From positions 1 to 12,008 of the forward strand of contig WRDC01000042.1 of NCBI GenBank assembly GCA_009783635.1: a DNA stretch of 12,008 nucleotides. Reading direction: 5' to 3'. Position 1 is the stretch's first letter. Every line of letters starts with the position of its first letter. The position numbers and the translations under genes were made by a program. Below the pieces are notes generated by a model, which was not told the origin of the DNA, did no database searches, and saw nothing but the letters and a program-made list of their open reading frames with translations. The stretch is from Methanimicrococcus sp. GTDB lineage: Archaea > Halobacteriota > Methanosarcinia > Methanosarcinales > Methanosarcinaceae. Positions 1 to 5,902 of the stretch are shown piece after piece.

Positions 1-41
1 ACACGGCGATTTTCCCGATTATGTCAGAAAATCCTGGAAAA

Positions 42-134
42 CCGCGGAAAATCTGCTTTAATTTTGAAATGTGTTCAGCCACGGCAAATCCACCATCATT
101 CTGAAATATCTTCAGCCGCGGAAAATCATCTGCC
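42..134. repeat. Imperfect 37-bp tandem repeat, about 2.5 copies
   Basis: Two 37-base units (42-78 and 79-115) start with CCGCGG or CCACGG and end with TTCAG; they match at 27 of 37 positions by my hand count. A third partial unit starts at 116 (CCGCGGAAAATC). The length is not a multiple of three, so the repeat is not coding. It lies just beyond the stop of the last ABC permease gene. I see no gene and no convincing terminator in bases 1-162; a short GGCG/CGCC stem near 141-152 is too weak to call. Confidence 0.5.
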
Positions 135-162
135 ATCTCGGGCGTCTCCGCCTTTTTTTGAA

Positions 163-1377
163 TTAAACCGACCGAAGCGCATCGACCGGATTCATGTCAG
201 CCGCCCGTTTTGCGGGATAAACGCCGGCCACAATGCCGATGGCAATGGAAATAACAATGGCGGCAGCGATTGCGCCGTATGACAACGCCATCGTGATTCC
301 TAAAAAGGACGCGCCGATATAAGAAACGGTTAGTCCGAGAATTGTTCCGGCGGCGCCGCCGACGAGGCTGATGACAACGGATTCAACAAGGAACAGAACT
401 AAAACGTCAACGGATGTGTAACCGAGCGCTTTTAACGTTCCGATCTCTTTTGTTCTCTCCGTAACAGTCACAATCATGATGTTCATGATACCGACAGAGC
501 CGACAATCAGAGAAATGCCGCCGATGGCAATTAAAAACATCTGAAGCGTCTGCGTCATCGTGCCGACCTGTTCCAAAATTTCCGCCTGATTCATGGTAAA
601 GAAAGGAATCAGCTCAGCGTTATCCAAATTTCTTTCCGAAACGCCCAAATTCCGAGCCAGATTCCTCTTGACTTCGTCATTCGTTTCTTTAATCGTCTCG
701 TTGGATTCGGTCATGGCGAAAATCGTCCGGTAATCCGATTTTCCGGTCATCTCTTTCATAACGGAAAGCGGAATGTAAATCGCCGAATTAGAATCGCTTG
801 CCCGAATGATGCTCGTTTGGTCCGAACCGGAAATGCCTTTCACGCTGAACGTGCGGGTCACGTTCTCCCGGGTTTCACTATTATAAACGGTAATCTGAAT
901 AGACCCCCGCGTTGAGATTTGATTTGTAAAACCGTCCAAAGAGACGTTTTTACCGACAACGGCAACGGAAGTATCCCGATCGGTAATGAAGGTTCCGTCA
1001 TACATCGGAACGGCGCCAATCTCTTCATAATCCTCTAAAATGCCGTAAATGGTAAGATTTTTGGATTCCCCCATATACGTCACCGTTCCCGATGTCGAGA
1101 GGACGGGAGAAACGGCTTCGATGCCGCGCGTATTTCGAACAACTTCCACCTGCTGGTCAAAGAACAGATTCTCTTTAGCAGAAACAATCATAATGTAATT
1201 GGAACCGCTGGAGCTGATTTGGTCCGAGAAAAAAGCGCCAAAGCTGGCGCCAAGGGTGAAAGTGGCGACAACCGCGGCAATGCCGATAATAATTCCAAGA
1301 GCCGTCAGCCCCGAACGCAGTTTAGAGCTTTTCAGGCTTTCAACCGCCATTTTCATGCTTTGAGAAATGCTGATCAT
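163..1377 (-). CDS. MacB/FtsX-type ABC transporter permease (distal copy)
   Basis: Membrane subunit of a MacB/LolCE-type ABC transporter, 404 residues. It has an N-terminal membrane helix at about 23-45 (SGLTALGIIIGIAAVVATFT), then a roughly 230-residue extracytoplasmic MacB-core-like domain, then an FtsX region with three helices from about 278 on. Between helices 2 and 3 lies the family's ERTKEIGTLKALGY segment, expected to contact the ATPase. It ends with the usual AADMNPVDALR motif. The ATG lies 2 nt after the stop of the preceding permease gene, and a GAGGGAG ribosome-binding site lies inside that gene's last codons, so the two are translationally coupled. It is a full-length paralogue of the neighbour. 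Family assignment is firm. The substrate is unknown; lipids, lipoproteins or peptides are family possibilities. Confidence 0.88.
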   Translation of the reverse strand: MISISQSMKMAVESLKSSKLRSGLTALGIIIGIAAVVATFTLGASFGAFFSDQISSSGSNYIMIVSAKENLFFDQQVEVVRNTRGIEAVSPVLSTSGTVTYMGESKNLTIYGILEDYEEIGAVPMYDGTFITDRDTSVAVVGKNVSLDGFTNQISTRGSIQITVYNSETRENVTRTFSVKGISGSDQTSIIRASDSNSAIYIPLSVMKEMTGKSDYRTIFAMTESNETIKETNDEVKRNLARNLGVSERNLDNAELIPFFTMNQAEILEQVGTMTQTLQMFLIAIGGISLIVGSVGIMNIMIVTVTERTKEIGTLKALGYTSVDVLVLFLVESVVISLVGGAAGTILGLTVSYIGASFLGITMALSYGAIAAAIVISIAIGIVAGVYPAKRAADMNPVDALRSV

Positions 1378-1379
1378 TT

Positions 1380-2591
1380 TTACTCCCTCAAAGCTTCAAC
1401 AGGATTCATTTTTGCGGCGCGGTAAGACGGCTGCGCGCCGGCCAGAATGCCGACAATAACGGACAAGCCCACGCCGAATAAAACGCCCGATACGGGAATT
1501 GCCATCTGCAATCCCAAAAAACTTGCGCCGATGTAAGCGATAATTAAGCCGAAAAACGTGCCGATCATCCCGCCGACAGCGCTGATTATAATGGATTCGA
1601 CAACAAAAAGAATCAGAACGTCTTTCGAAGAATAACCGAGCGCCTTCAATATTCCGATTTCGCGCGTTCTCTCCGTGACCGTCACGACCATGATATTCAT
1701 AATGCCGACAGCGCCGACAACCAGAGAAATGCCGCCAATCGCAAGCAAAAACGTTTGAAGCGTATTTGTCAAAGTGCCGACCAGTTCCAAAATCTCGGCC
1801 TGATTGATGACCATGAACGGAATTTTTTCATTATCATCCAAATCGCGTTCGGATACGCCCAAATTTCGGGCAAGACGCTTTTTGATTTCATCCGATGTCT
1901 CATTAATGTCATCGCGCGAGTCGGACATCGCGTAAACCAGATTATAAGATGTTTCTCCCGTCATTTCCTGCATAATATGCATCGGAATGAAAATCATCGT
2001 ATATTCCCCGCTGCCGGATAACATATCGGTTTTATCGGTACCCGCAATGCCGATAACTTTGAAGGACTCCGTTACATATTCTTTGGTATCGGAATTATAA
2101 AGCGTAATATCGATTGTACTCCGGAGGCCGATTTCTCTGCGAAACGCATCCTCCGCCGTATCTTTCCCGACAACGGCGACATAGGAATCTTTATCCGAAT
2201 ACATCTGTCCTTCATATATCGGAATGGACCCGATTTCCATCCCGGCCTCGTGCATTCCGTATATCGTCAGATTTTTCTGCCCGTTTGCAAAAGTGACGAG
2301 ACCCCTCTTTGTAATTTCCGCCGCGACATCCGTCACGCCGGGGGTGTTTCGAATAATGTCCAATTGTACGTCATAAAAAATATTCGGTTTGGATGCGGAC
2401 ACGACAATGTAATTGGACCCTTGCGTATCCAGTGTTTCCGTAATATAGCCTGTGAAACTGTTTCCGATCGTAAAAGTCGCGATAACGGCAGCAATCCCGA
2501 TAATGATACCAAGAGCCGTCAGCCCTGAGCGAAGCTTTGAGCTTCTCAAGCTTGAAACAGCCGCTTTAACACAATAGGACAGACTGATCAT
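1380..2591 (-). CDS. MacB/FtsX-type ABC transporter permease (proximal copy)
   Basis: Permease of 403 residues with the same layout as the gene that follows it: helix 1 at about 22-43 (GLTALGIIIGIAAVIATFTI), an extracytoplasmic MacB-core-like domain, and a C-terminal FtsX domain (helices near 278-302, 325-352 and 365-386) with the ERTREIGILKALGY coupling segment at about 307-320. It ends with AAKMNPVEALRE. The two proteins share long identical stretches in the membrane parts but differ more in the outer domain. This points to an old tandem duplication that now gives a heterodimeric pair. Like the other copy it has no ATPase domain, unlike E. coli MacB where both are fused. The ATG is preceded only by a weak purine stretch (AAAGAGATG). 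It is separated from the CARDB gene by 162 nt. Confidence 0.88.
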   Translation of the reverse strand: MISLSYCVKAAVSSLRSSKLRSGLTALGIIIGIAAVIATFTIGNSFTGYITETLDTQGSNYIVVSASKPNIFYDVQLDIIRNTPGVTDVAAEITKRGLVTFANGQKNLTIYGMHEAGMEIGSIPIYEGQMYSDKDSYVAVVGKDTAEDAFRREIGLRSTIDITLYNSDTKEYVTESFKVIGIAGTDKTDMLSGSGEYTMIFIPMHIMQEMTGETSYNLVYAMSDSRDDINETSDEIKKRLARNLGVSERDLDDNEKIPFMVINQAEILELVGTLTNTLQTFLLAIGGISLVVGAVGIMNIMVVTVTERTREIGILKALGYSSKDVLILFVVESIIISAVGGMIGTFFGLIIAYIGASFLGLQMAIPVSGVLFGVGLSVIVGILAGAQPSYRAAKMNPVEALRE

Positions 2592-2753
2592 TTCGGCATC
2601 TCTTTCATTTTCAATAAACGCGAATTCATTTTGATTCAGGATATTTCATATTGAACGGATAAGTTACAGGCCGGCCGAGCAGACGGAAAACGGCAGGCAA
2701 GGCCGGCCATTACGCCGGAAAAGCCTCCGAAAACTCAGGCGTGGATTTAAAAA
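2592..2753 (-). other. Spacer with GGCCGGCC inverted/direct pair
   Basis: This 162-nt gap separates the CARDB gene from the first permease gene. It contains two copies of the palindrome GGCCGGCC (2669-2676 and 2701-2708), which could pair as an 8-bp all-GC stem with a 24-nt loop in the transcript. There is no T-run behind it on the minus strand, so it does not look like a terminator; an RNA-processing or stability element is possible. A weak TATA-like stretch lies at 2640-2655. No convincing gene was seen in this gap. Confidence 0.35.
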
Positions 2754-4013
2754 TTATTCCTTCTTTTCAGCCTGTTTTTTTCCATTTTTCAAATACTCTA
2801 AAAGAGACACGTTCTTCTTTTTCTTGAGATAGAAATGTCCGGCAACCGCGGCAATCAAGAGAAGGATAATGAGATAAACGAGATATGTCATGATTTTAGA
2901 AGGCGGTTTAATGACGGGACCGATATCAATGACGACACTGTCTTCATGGGCATTGTCGCCGTTGTAGTAAACGGCTTTGAACTCAACGTTTGAATCGCCA
3001 GAACCTTGTGTGATGTTGAATTTGGAAGTGTAAAAGTCATCCGGCTTCATTTCGCCGATGAAATATTCGGTCGGGTAAAAAGTCATACCCTCGGCGACGG
3101 GAATGATGGAGACGCCGCGAACGGTTCCTTGGTGGTAGTTGACGATGTCGATTTCAATCGTTTTGCCGGCGGCGGATGCGTACGGGGCTTTGGATTGGAT
3201 GGTTTTGATGCCCGCGGCATCGACTTTGATTTCAATATTTCTTTTGATGTTGTATTCAAAAGAGCTGCCATTGACACCGAGCGTTAAGAGGTAAGTGCCG
3301 TCGGGCGTGTCTGCCGGAATGCTGACACGGAACGGAATGGAGATATTGTCTCCCGGCGCGATGATGCCGAGCGCGTTGACGGCATCGCTGGTAACAATGA
3401 TGTTGTCTTTGGAATAGAGGTCGGCTGACTGGATTCTCGCGTTTGTGACGTTGGACCCGTTGGCGAGGGCTGTCGCGTTATTTTTTAAAGTCACCCAAAT
3501 AATGCCCGTGTCGCCCGGCATGAAAACGTCCGGACTGCTGGTCACTTTTTCAATAATGAGCGTTCCGCGGTTGCCGGGGTCAATGATGCCGCCGATACCG
3601 ACCGTGAACTTCTGCTCAATCCACAAACTGTTGTTGCCTTCCTTATATCTGACAGTCAGGTCGCGCGGCCCGTCGGGCGCGTCGCTTGAGACATACATAA
3701 TGTATTCATGGTAAACCTTAGAGCCCGCGTGAATCGTACTGTAGGTTTTTGAGACATCGTAAGAAGATGCGGAGAAGACGCCGTCGGGAACAACTTCGAC
3801 CGTGACGTTATTTAAGGGACCGTTGCCGATGTTTTCGGCTTGAATCCAGAAACGGACTTGCTGCCCGGGCTGCACGGGATACGGTGTCTGGTCCACCAGC
3901 GTAATTTTCAAACCGGCGGGAGCCGACGCAATCCCCGGAAAAAGAGATAAAATAAGCACAAAGATGAGAAGAACTGAAAGCGCAGAGTTAAATGTTTTTT
4001 TTACCATAGCCAT
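2754..4013 (-). CDS. Secreted, membrane-anchored CARDB (COG1361-like) protein
   Basis: Surface protein of 419 residues. A signal peptide (two lysines, then a hydrophobic stretch at about 11-28) ends near ASAPA at 29-33. The body has three immunoglobulin-like CARDB/COG1361 segments, recognisable by TPYPVQPGQQVRFWIQAENIG, DVFMPGDTGIIWVTLKNNA and ASAAGKTIEIDIVN phrases. A C-terminal helix at about 375-396 and a lysine-rich tail anchor it, with most of the protein outside. Several N-x-S/T sites are present (NNVT, NGSNVT). I chose the ATG at 4013 because AGGTGA lies five bases before it; the GTG at 4022 is part of that ribosome-binding site. It sits between ATPase and permease genes, where bacterial systems carry the MacA adaptor, so an accessory or adaptor role is inferred. 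The ligand is unknown. Confidence 0.82.
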   Translation of the reverse strand: MAMVKKTFNSALSVLLIFVLILSLFPGIASAPAGLKITLVDQTPYPVQPGQQVRFWIQAENIGNGPLNNVTVEVVPDGVFSASSYDVSKTYSTIHAGSKVYHEYIMYVSSDAPDGPRDLTVRYKEGNNSLWIEQKFTVGIGGIIDPGNRGTLIIEKVTSSPDVFMPGDTGIIWVTLKNNATALANGSNVTNARIQSADLYSKDNIIVTSDAVNALGIIAPGDNISIPFRVSIPADTPDGTYLLTLGVNGSSFEYNIKRNIEIKVDAAGIKTIQSKAPYASAAGKTIEIDIVNYHQGTVRGVSIIPVAEGMTFYPTEYFIGEMKPDDFYTSKFNITQGSGDSNVEFKAVYYNGDNAHEDSVVIDIGPVIKPPSKIMTYLVYLIILLLIAAVAGHFYLKKKKNVSLLEYLKNGKKQAEKKE

Positions 4014-4018
4014 ATATT

Positions 4019-4024
4019 TCACCT
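4019..4024 (-). promoter_or_regulatory. Ribosome-binding site AGGTGA deciding the CARDB start
   Basis: On the minus strand the sequence reads AGGTGAAATATATGGC. AGGTGA matches the archaeal 16S tail complement and is five bases from the ATG at 4013. The longer reading frame would start at the GTG inside this site. Confidence 0.6.
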
Positions 4025-4030
4025 GAGAAA

Positions 4031-4067
4031 GATTAAAGGATTAAAGATAAAGATTCAAAGATTAAAA
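4031..4067. repeat. Short GATTAAAG-type repeats in the CARDB leader
   Basis: Four near copies of an 8-9 base unit follow each other: GATTAAAG at 4031 and 4039, GATTCAAAG at 4052 and GATTAAAA at 4060. On the transcribed strand they form a pyrimidine-rich CTTTAATC leader just ahead of the ribosome-binding site. No function is assigned. Confidence 0.4.
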
Positions 4068-4127
4068 CACCGCAGACACACTAAAAACGATATCCCAAAG
4101 TTCTAATGTTTACCCAATTTTAAAACT

Positions 4128-4157
4128 TAGTTTACCATTAAACTATATATATCTTTC
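4128..4157 (-). promoter_or_regulatory. Archaeal promoter with overlapping inverted repeat, CARDB-permease transcript
   Basis: Read on the minus strand, GAAAGATATATATAG (4157-4143) gives a purine-rich BRE and a TATA box. At its downstream edge lies a perfect 7-bp inverted repeat, TAGTTTA-ccat-TAAACTA (4128-4145). The transcript start would be near 4120, giving a leader of about 105 nt before the ATG at 4013. A dyad between TATA box and start is a typical place for an archaeal repressor, so this is an operator candidate. Confidence 0.45.
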
Positions 4158-4165
4158 AATTTTCT

Positions 4166-4190
4166 GATGCAGTTATCCGATGCAGTTATC
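4166..4190. repeat. 13-bp tandem duplication across the ATPase stop codon
   Basis: GATGCAGTTATCC (4166-4178) is followed at once by GATGCAGTTATCT (4179-4191), 12 of 13 bases identical. The second copy holds the TAA stop of the ATPase gene (4186-4188). Confidence 0.6.
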
Positions 4191-4974
4191 TGATACCTGT
4201 TTCATGTGCCGCCAAATGCTCCATCACCGTCAGCTGTTCTTCTTTGATGTGTTGGACAAAATCGACTGCCGGCACATCCCGCGTGATTTGGCCGTCATGA
4301 ATGGTAATAACGCGGTCGGTTCGAACGGCCAGCTCGTTGTTGTGCGTAATCATGATGATTGTGGCGCCGCTTCGATTCAGTTCGCGGAAATAGCCCATGA
4401 CCTCCTCGCTGGTCTTAGAGTCCAGATTTCCGGTCGGCTCATCGGCCAAAAGAATAGACGGCGCATTAATCAAAGAACGGGCAATGGCGACGCGCTGGCT
4501 TTGGCCGCCGGAAAGTTCCGAAGGTTTATGGCGCATACGGTCTTCCAGACCGACCATTTTCAAGAGTTCTTTCGCTTTTTTGGGGTAGTCGATGTTTTCT
4601 TTTTTGCTGGCGTAAGTCGGAAGCATGACATTTTCATAAGCCGTCAACCGCGGAATCAGGTTATACTGCTGGAAAATAAAACCGATTTCCATACCGCGAA
4701 GGCGTGCAAGTCCGTTGTCGTCCAACTGATTGACATCTTGGCCGTTCACAACGATAACGCCCGATGTCGGGCGGTCCAGACAGCCGAGAAGATTCATCAG
4801 CGTACTTTTGCCCGAGCCGGAAGGGCCGACAATCGCCACGAAATCGCCTTCAAAAACCTGAAAATTCACGCCTTTCAAAATGGGAACTTCTTCGTGCCCC
4901 AAATAATAACTTTTATAGACATCACTGACGTCAACGATGACTTTTCGGGAATCGGCCGCTTTCTTATTTTCCAA
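4186..4974 (-). CDS. LolD/MacB-type ABC transporter ATP-binding protein
   Basis: Cytoplasmic ATPase of 262 residues that should power the two MacB-like permeases encoded downstream. All nucleotide-binding motifs are intact: Walker A GPSGSGKST at 50-58, Q-loop FQQYNL at 101-106, signature LSGGQSQR at 154-161, Walker B ILLADEP with the catalytic glutamate at 174-180, D-loop NLD, and the switch histidine at 211 (MITHNNEL). The ESGxGKST-to-LADEPTGNLDS pattern is typical of the LolD/MacB/FtsE branch. The C-terminus runs about 30 residues past the usual end. The start is a TTG at 4974 with GAGGT six bases before it; no in-frame ATG gives a better fit. It is transcribed divergently from the zinc-ribbon genes and leads the ABC cassette. 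The substrate is not evident. Confidence 0.9.
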   Translation of the reverse strand: MENKKAADSRKVIVDVSDVYKSYYLGHEEVPILKGVNFQVFEGDFVAIVGPSGSGKSTLMNLLGCLDRPTSGVIVVNGQDVNQLDDNGLARLRGMEIGFIFQQYNLIPRLTAYENVMLPTYASKKENIDYPKKAKELLKMVGLEDRMRHKPSELSGGQSQRVAIARSLINAPSILLADEPTGNLDSKTSEEVMGYFRELNRSGATIIMITHNNELAVRTDRVITIHDGQITRDVPAVDFVQHIKEEQLTVMEHLAAHETGIR

Positions 4975-5040
4975 AATGATACCTCGTTTTCAATTTATAA
5001 ATATAAGGTGACAGAAGGCAATTGATTTAAACCTATCTCA
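4975..5040 (-). promoter_or_regulatory. Probable ATPase promoter region
   Basis: Two TATA-like stretches precede the ATPase on the minus strand: GGTTTAAATC (5033-5024) and TTATATTTATAAAT (5007-4994). The first would start transcription near 5000 and keep the GAGGT site (4985-4981) in the leader. The second would start too close to the TTG. The first is therefore preferred, with low certainty. Confidence 0.3.
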
Positions 5041-5090
5041 ATGTCAACCGAATTTCGAAAGGGTGGTTAACATATGATTTCAGACCGACA

Positions 5091-5123
5091 GTTTTTATAT
5101 AATTAAGTGATAGAGAAACAGAT
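5091..5123 (+). promoter_or_regulatory. TATA box of a leaderless zinc-ribbon gene
   Basis: TTTTTATATAATT has its core TTTATATA at 5094-5101, so the expected start site, about 26-27 bases downstream of the box centre, falls on the ATG at 5124. There is no GGAG- or GGTG-type site before the ATG (TAGAGAAACAGAT). Together these suggest a leaderless mRNA. Confidence 0.55.
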
Positions 5124-5732
5124 ATGGCAAGTAACTTCTGTTCCAATTGCGGCGAGCCGGTCGCCGGCCCCGACACAAACGTTTGTACCAACTGCGGCAA
5201 ACCGCTGCGTACGACGCAACCGGAATCGGCTTCAAACGGGAATGATCAAAATACGGCGGATAATCAAAAGCAGAATTATAATGAGGCGCCGAATGGCAGT
5301 GAAGCGGCGAATGGCAGTGAAGCGGCGAATGGCAGTGAAGCGGCGAATGGCAATGAAACGCCGAAGAGCCGGCTCATCGTCTCGGACTCGAAAAGTCCTT
5401 TTTTTGCGGTCATTTTATCGTTCTTGTGGGTCGGAATGGGCCAGCTGTATAACGGAAGATTTTGGAAAGGACTTTTTTTCAATGTCGGTTGCACAATCGG
5501 ATCTTTGTTGGTTTTCCCCGGACTGGCCATTTGGATCTATTCATGCTGGGACGCTTACAAGGAAGCCGAAAAAATGAACAAAGGAGAAATACCTTTTTCA
5601 GAGCCGACTTTTTGGGAAATCATGGCGTTCATATTCTTCTGGGTCATCATTTGGCTTATAATATTTATCATGATTTTCATCATAATTTTGGGTTTGACAG
5701 GGTTCGCGCTTTTATCATTATTTTTGGTTTGA
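5124..5732 (+). CDS. Zinc-ribbon / TM2-like membrane protein (first copy)
   Basis: Protein of 202 residues with an N-terminal zinc ribbon whose four cysteines are C6, C9, C21 and C24 (CSNCGEP...CTNCGKP). A hydrophilic linker follows at about 29-90 and contains four NGSEAA-type hexapeptides (57-80). A TM2-like membrane domain comes next: helix around 92-107, the motif GQLYNGRFWKG, a second helix ending PGLAIWIYSCWDAYKEAEK, and a very hydrophobic C-terminal stretch at 163-202. The zinc ribbon would face the cytoplasm if the first helix follows the usual TM2 layout (inference). No enzyme motif is visible; a zinc-ribbon protein at the membrane may bind a partner protein or nucleic acid. Its stop lies 18 nt before a second in-frame TGA that lines up with the stop of the next gene. 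The two genes are tandem duplicates. Confidence 0.8.
   Translation: MASNFCSNCGEPVAGPDTNVCTNCGKPLRTTQPESASNGNDQNTADNQKQNYNEAPNGSEAANGSEAANGSEAANGNETPKSRLIVSDSKSPFFAVILSFLWVGMGQLYNGRFWKGLFFNVGCTIGSLLVFPGLAIWIYSCWDAYKEAEKMNKGEIPFSEPTFWEIMAFIFFWVIIWLIIFIMIFIIILGLTGFALLSLFLV
5292..5363 (+). repeat. Four 18-bp tandem repeats coding NGSEAA
   Basis: Three identical copies of AATGGCAGTGAAGCGGCG (5292-5309, 5310-5327, 5328-5345) and a fourth with three changes (5346-5363). They are in frame, so copy-number changes would lengthen or shorten the linker by six residues without breaking the protein. Confidence 0.9.
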
Positions 5733-5762
5733 TACCGAGCGCTTATCTGAAAAAATAAAAAA

Positions 5763-5811
5763 CCGGCTTTTTACAGCCGGCTTTGATTGATTTTTTTGTT
5801 TCGTTTGAAAT
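5763..5811 (+). terminator. Hairpin plus T-rich tract after first zinc-ribbon gene
   Basis: CCGGCT (5763-5768) and AGCCGG (5775-5780) pair around a TTTTAC loop, followed by a T-rich run (5781-5811). On the opposite strand the stem is also followed by T-rich sequence. It is homologous to the terminator after the second copy. Confidence 0.7.
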
Positions 5812-5856
5812 CATTATTTTTTAATGGTCAAACGAATATATTTAAAAATGATTGTG

Positions 5857-5894
5857 TTTTTATATGACAACAATATGACAACAACGACATGGAG
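5857..5894 (+). promoter_or_regulatory. TATA box, 11-bp duplication and GGAG site of second zinc-ribbon gene
   Basis: TTTTTATATG (5857-5866) resembles the TATA box of the first copy. It runs into a perfect tandem duplication of ATATGACAACA (5862-5872 and 5873-5883). The predicted start site is near 5889, just before GGAG (5891-5894), which is eight bases from the ATG at 5903. This copy therefore appears to have a short leader and a ribosome-binding site, unlike the first. Confidence 0.5.
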
Positions 5895-5902
5895 ACAAAC
5901 TG

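Noticed and set aside
141..152. GGCG/CGCC stem as terminator of the permease operon
   Set aside because: Only four base pairs and no T-run following on the minus strand.
2592..2716. 24-codon frame starting ATGGCCGGC in the CARDB-permease gap
   Set aside because: No ribosome-binding site, and its sequence is made of the GGCCGGCC stem; likely chance.
4180..5025. 281-codon plus-strand frame opposite the ATPase gene
   Set aside because: It is antisense to a gene with all ABC motifs intact, its own translation matches no family I know, and it would end in the divergent promoter region.
5292..5363. CRISPR-like array
   Set aside because: The units are 18 bp, directly adjacent without spacers and in frame within a gene.
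5107..5577. 156-codon plus-strand frame overlapping the first zinc-ribbon gene
   Set aside because: Its RMAVKR repeats are the 18-bp repeat read in another frame; the frame with the zinc ribbon and membrane helices is the real one.
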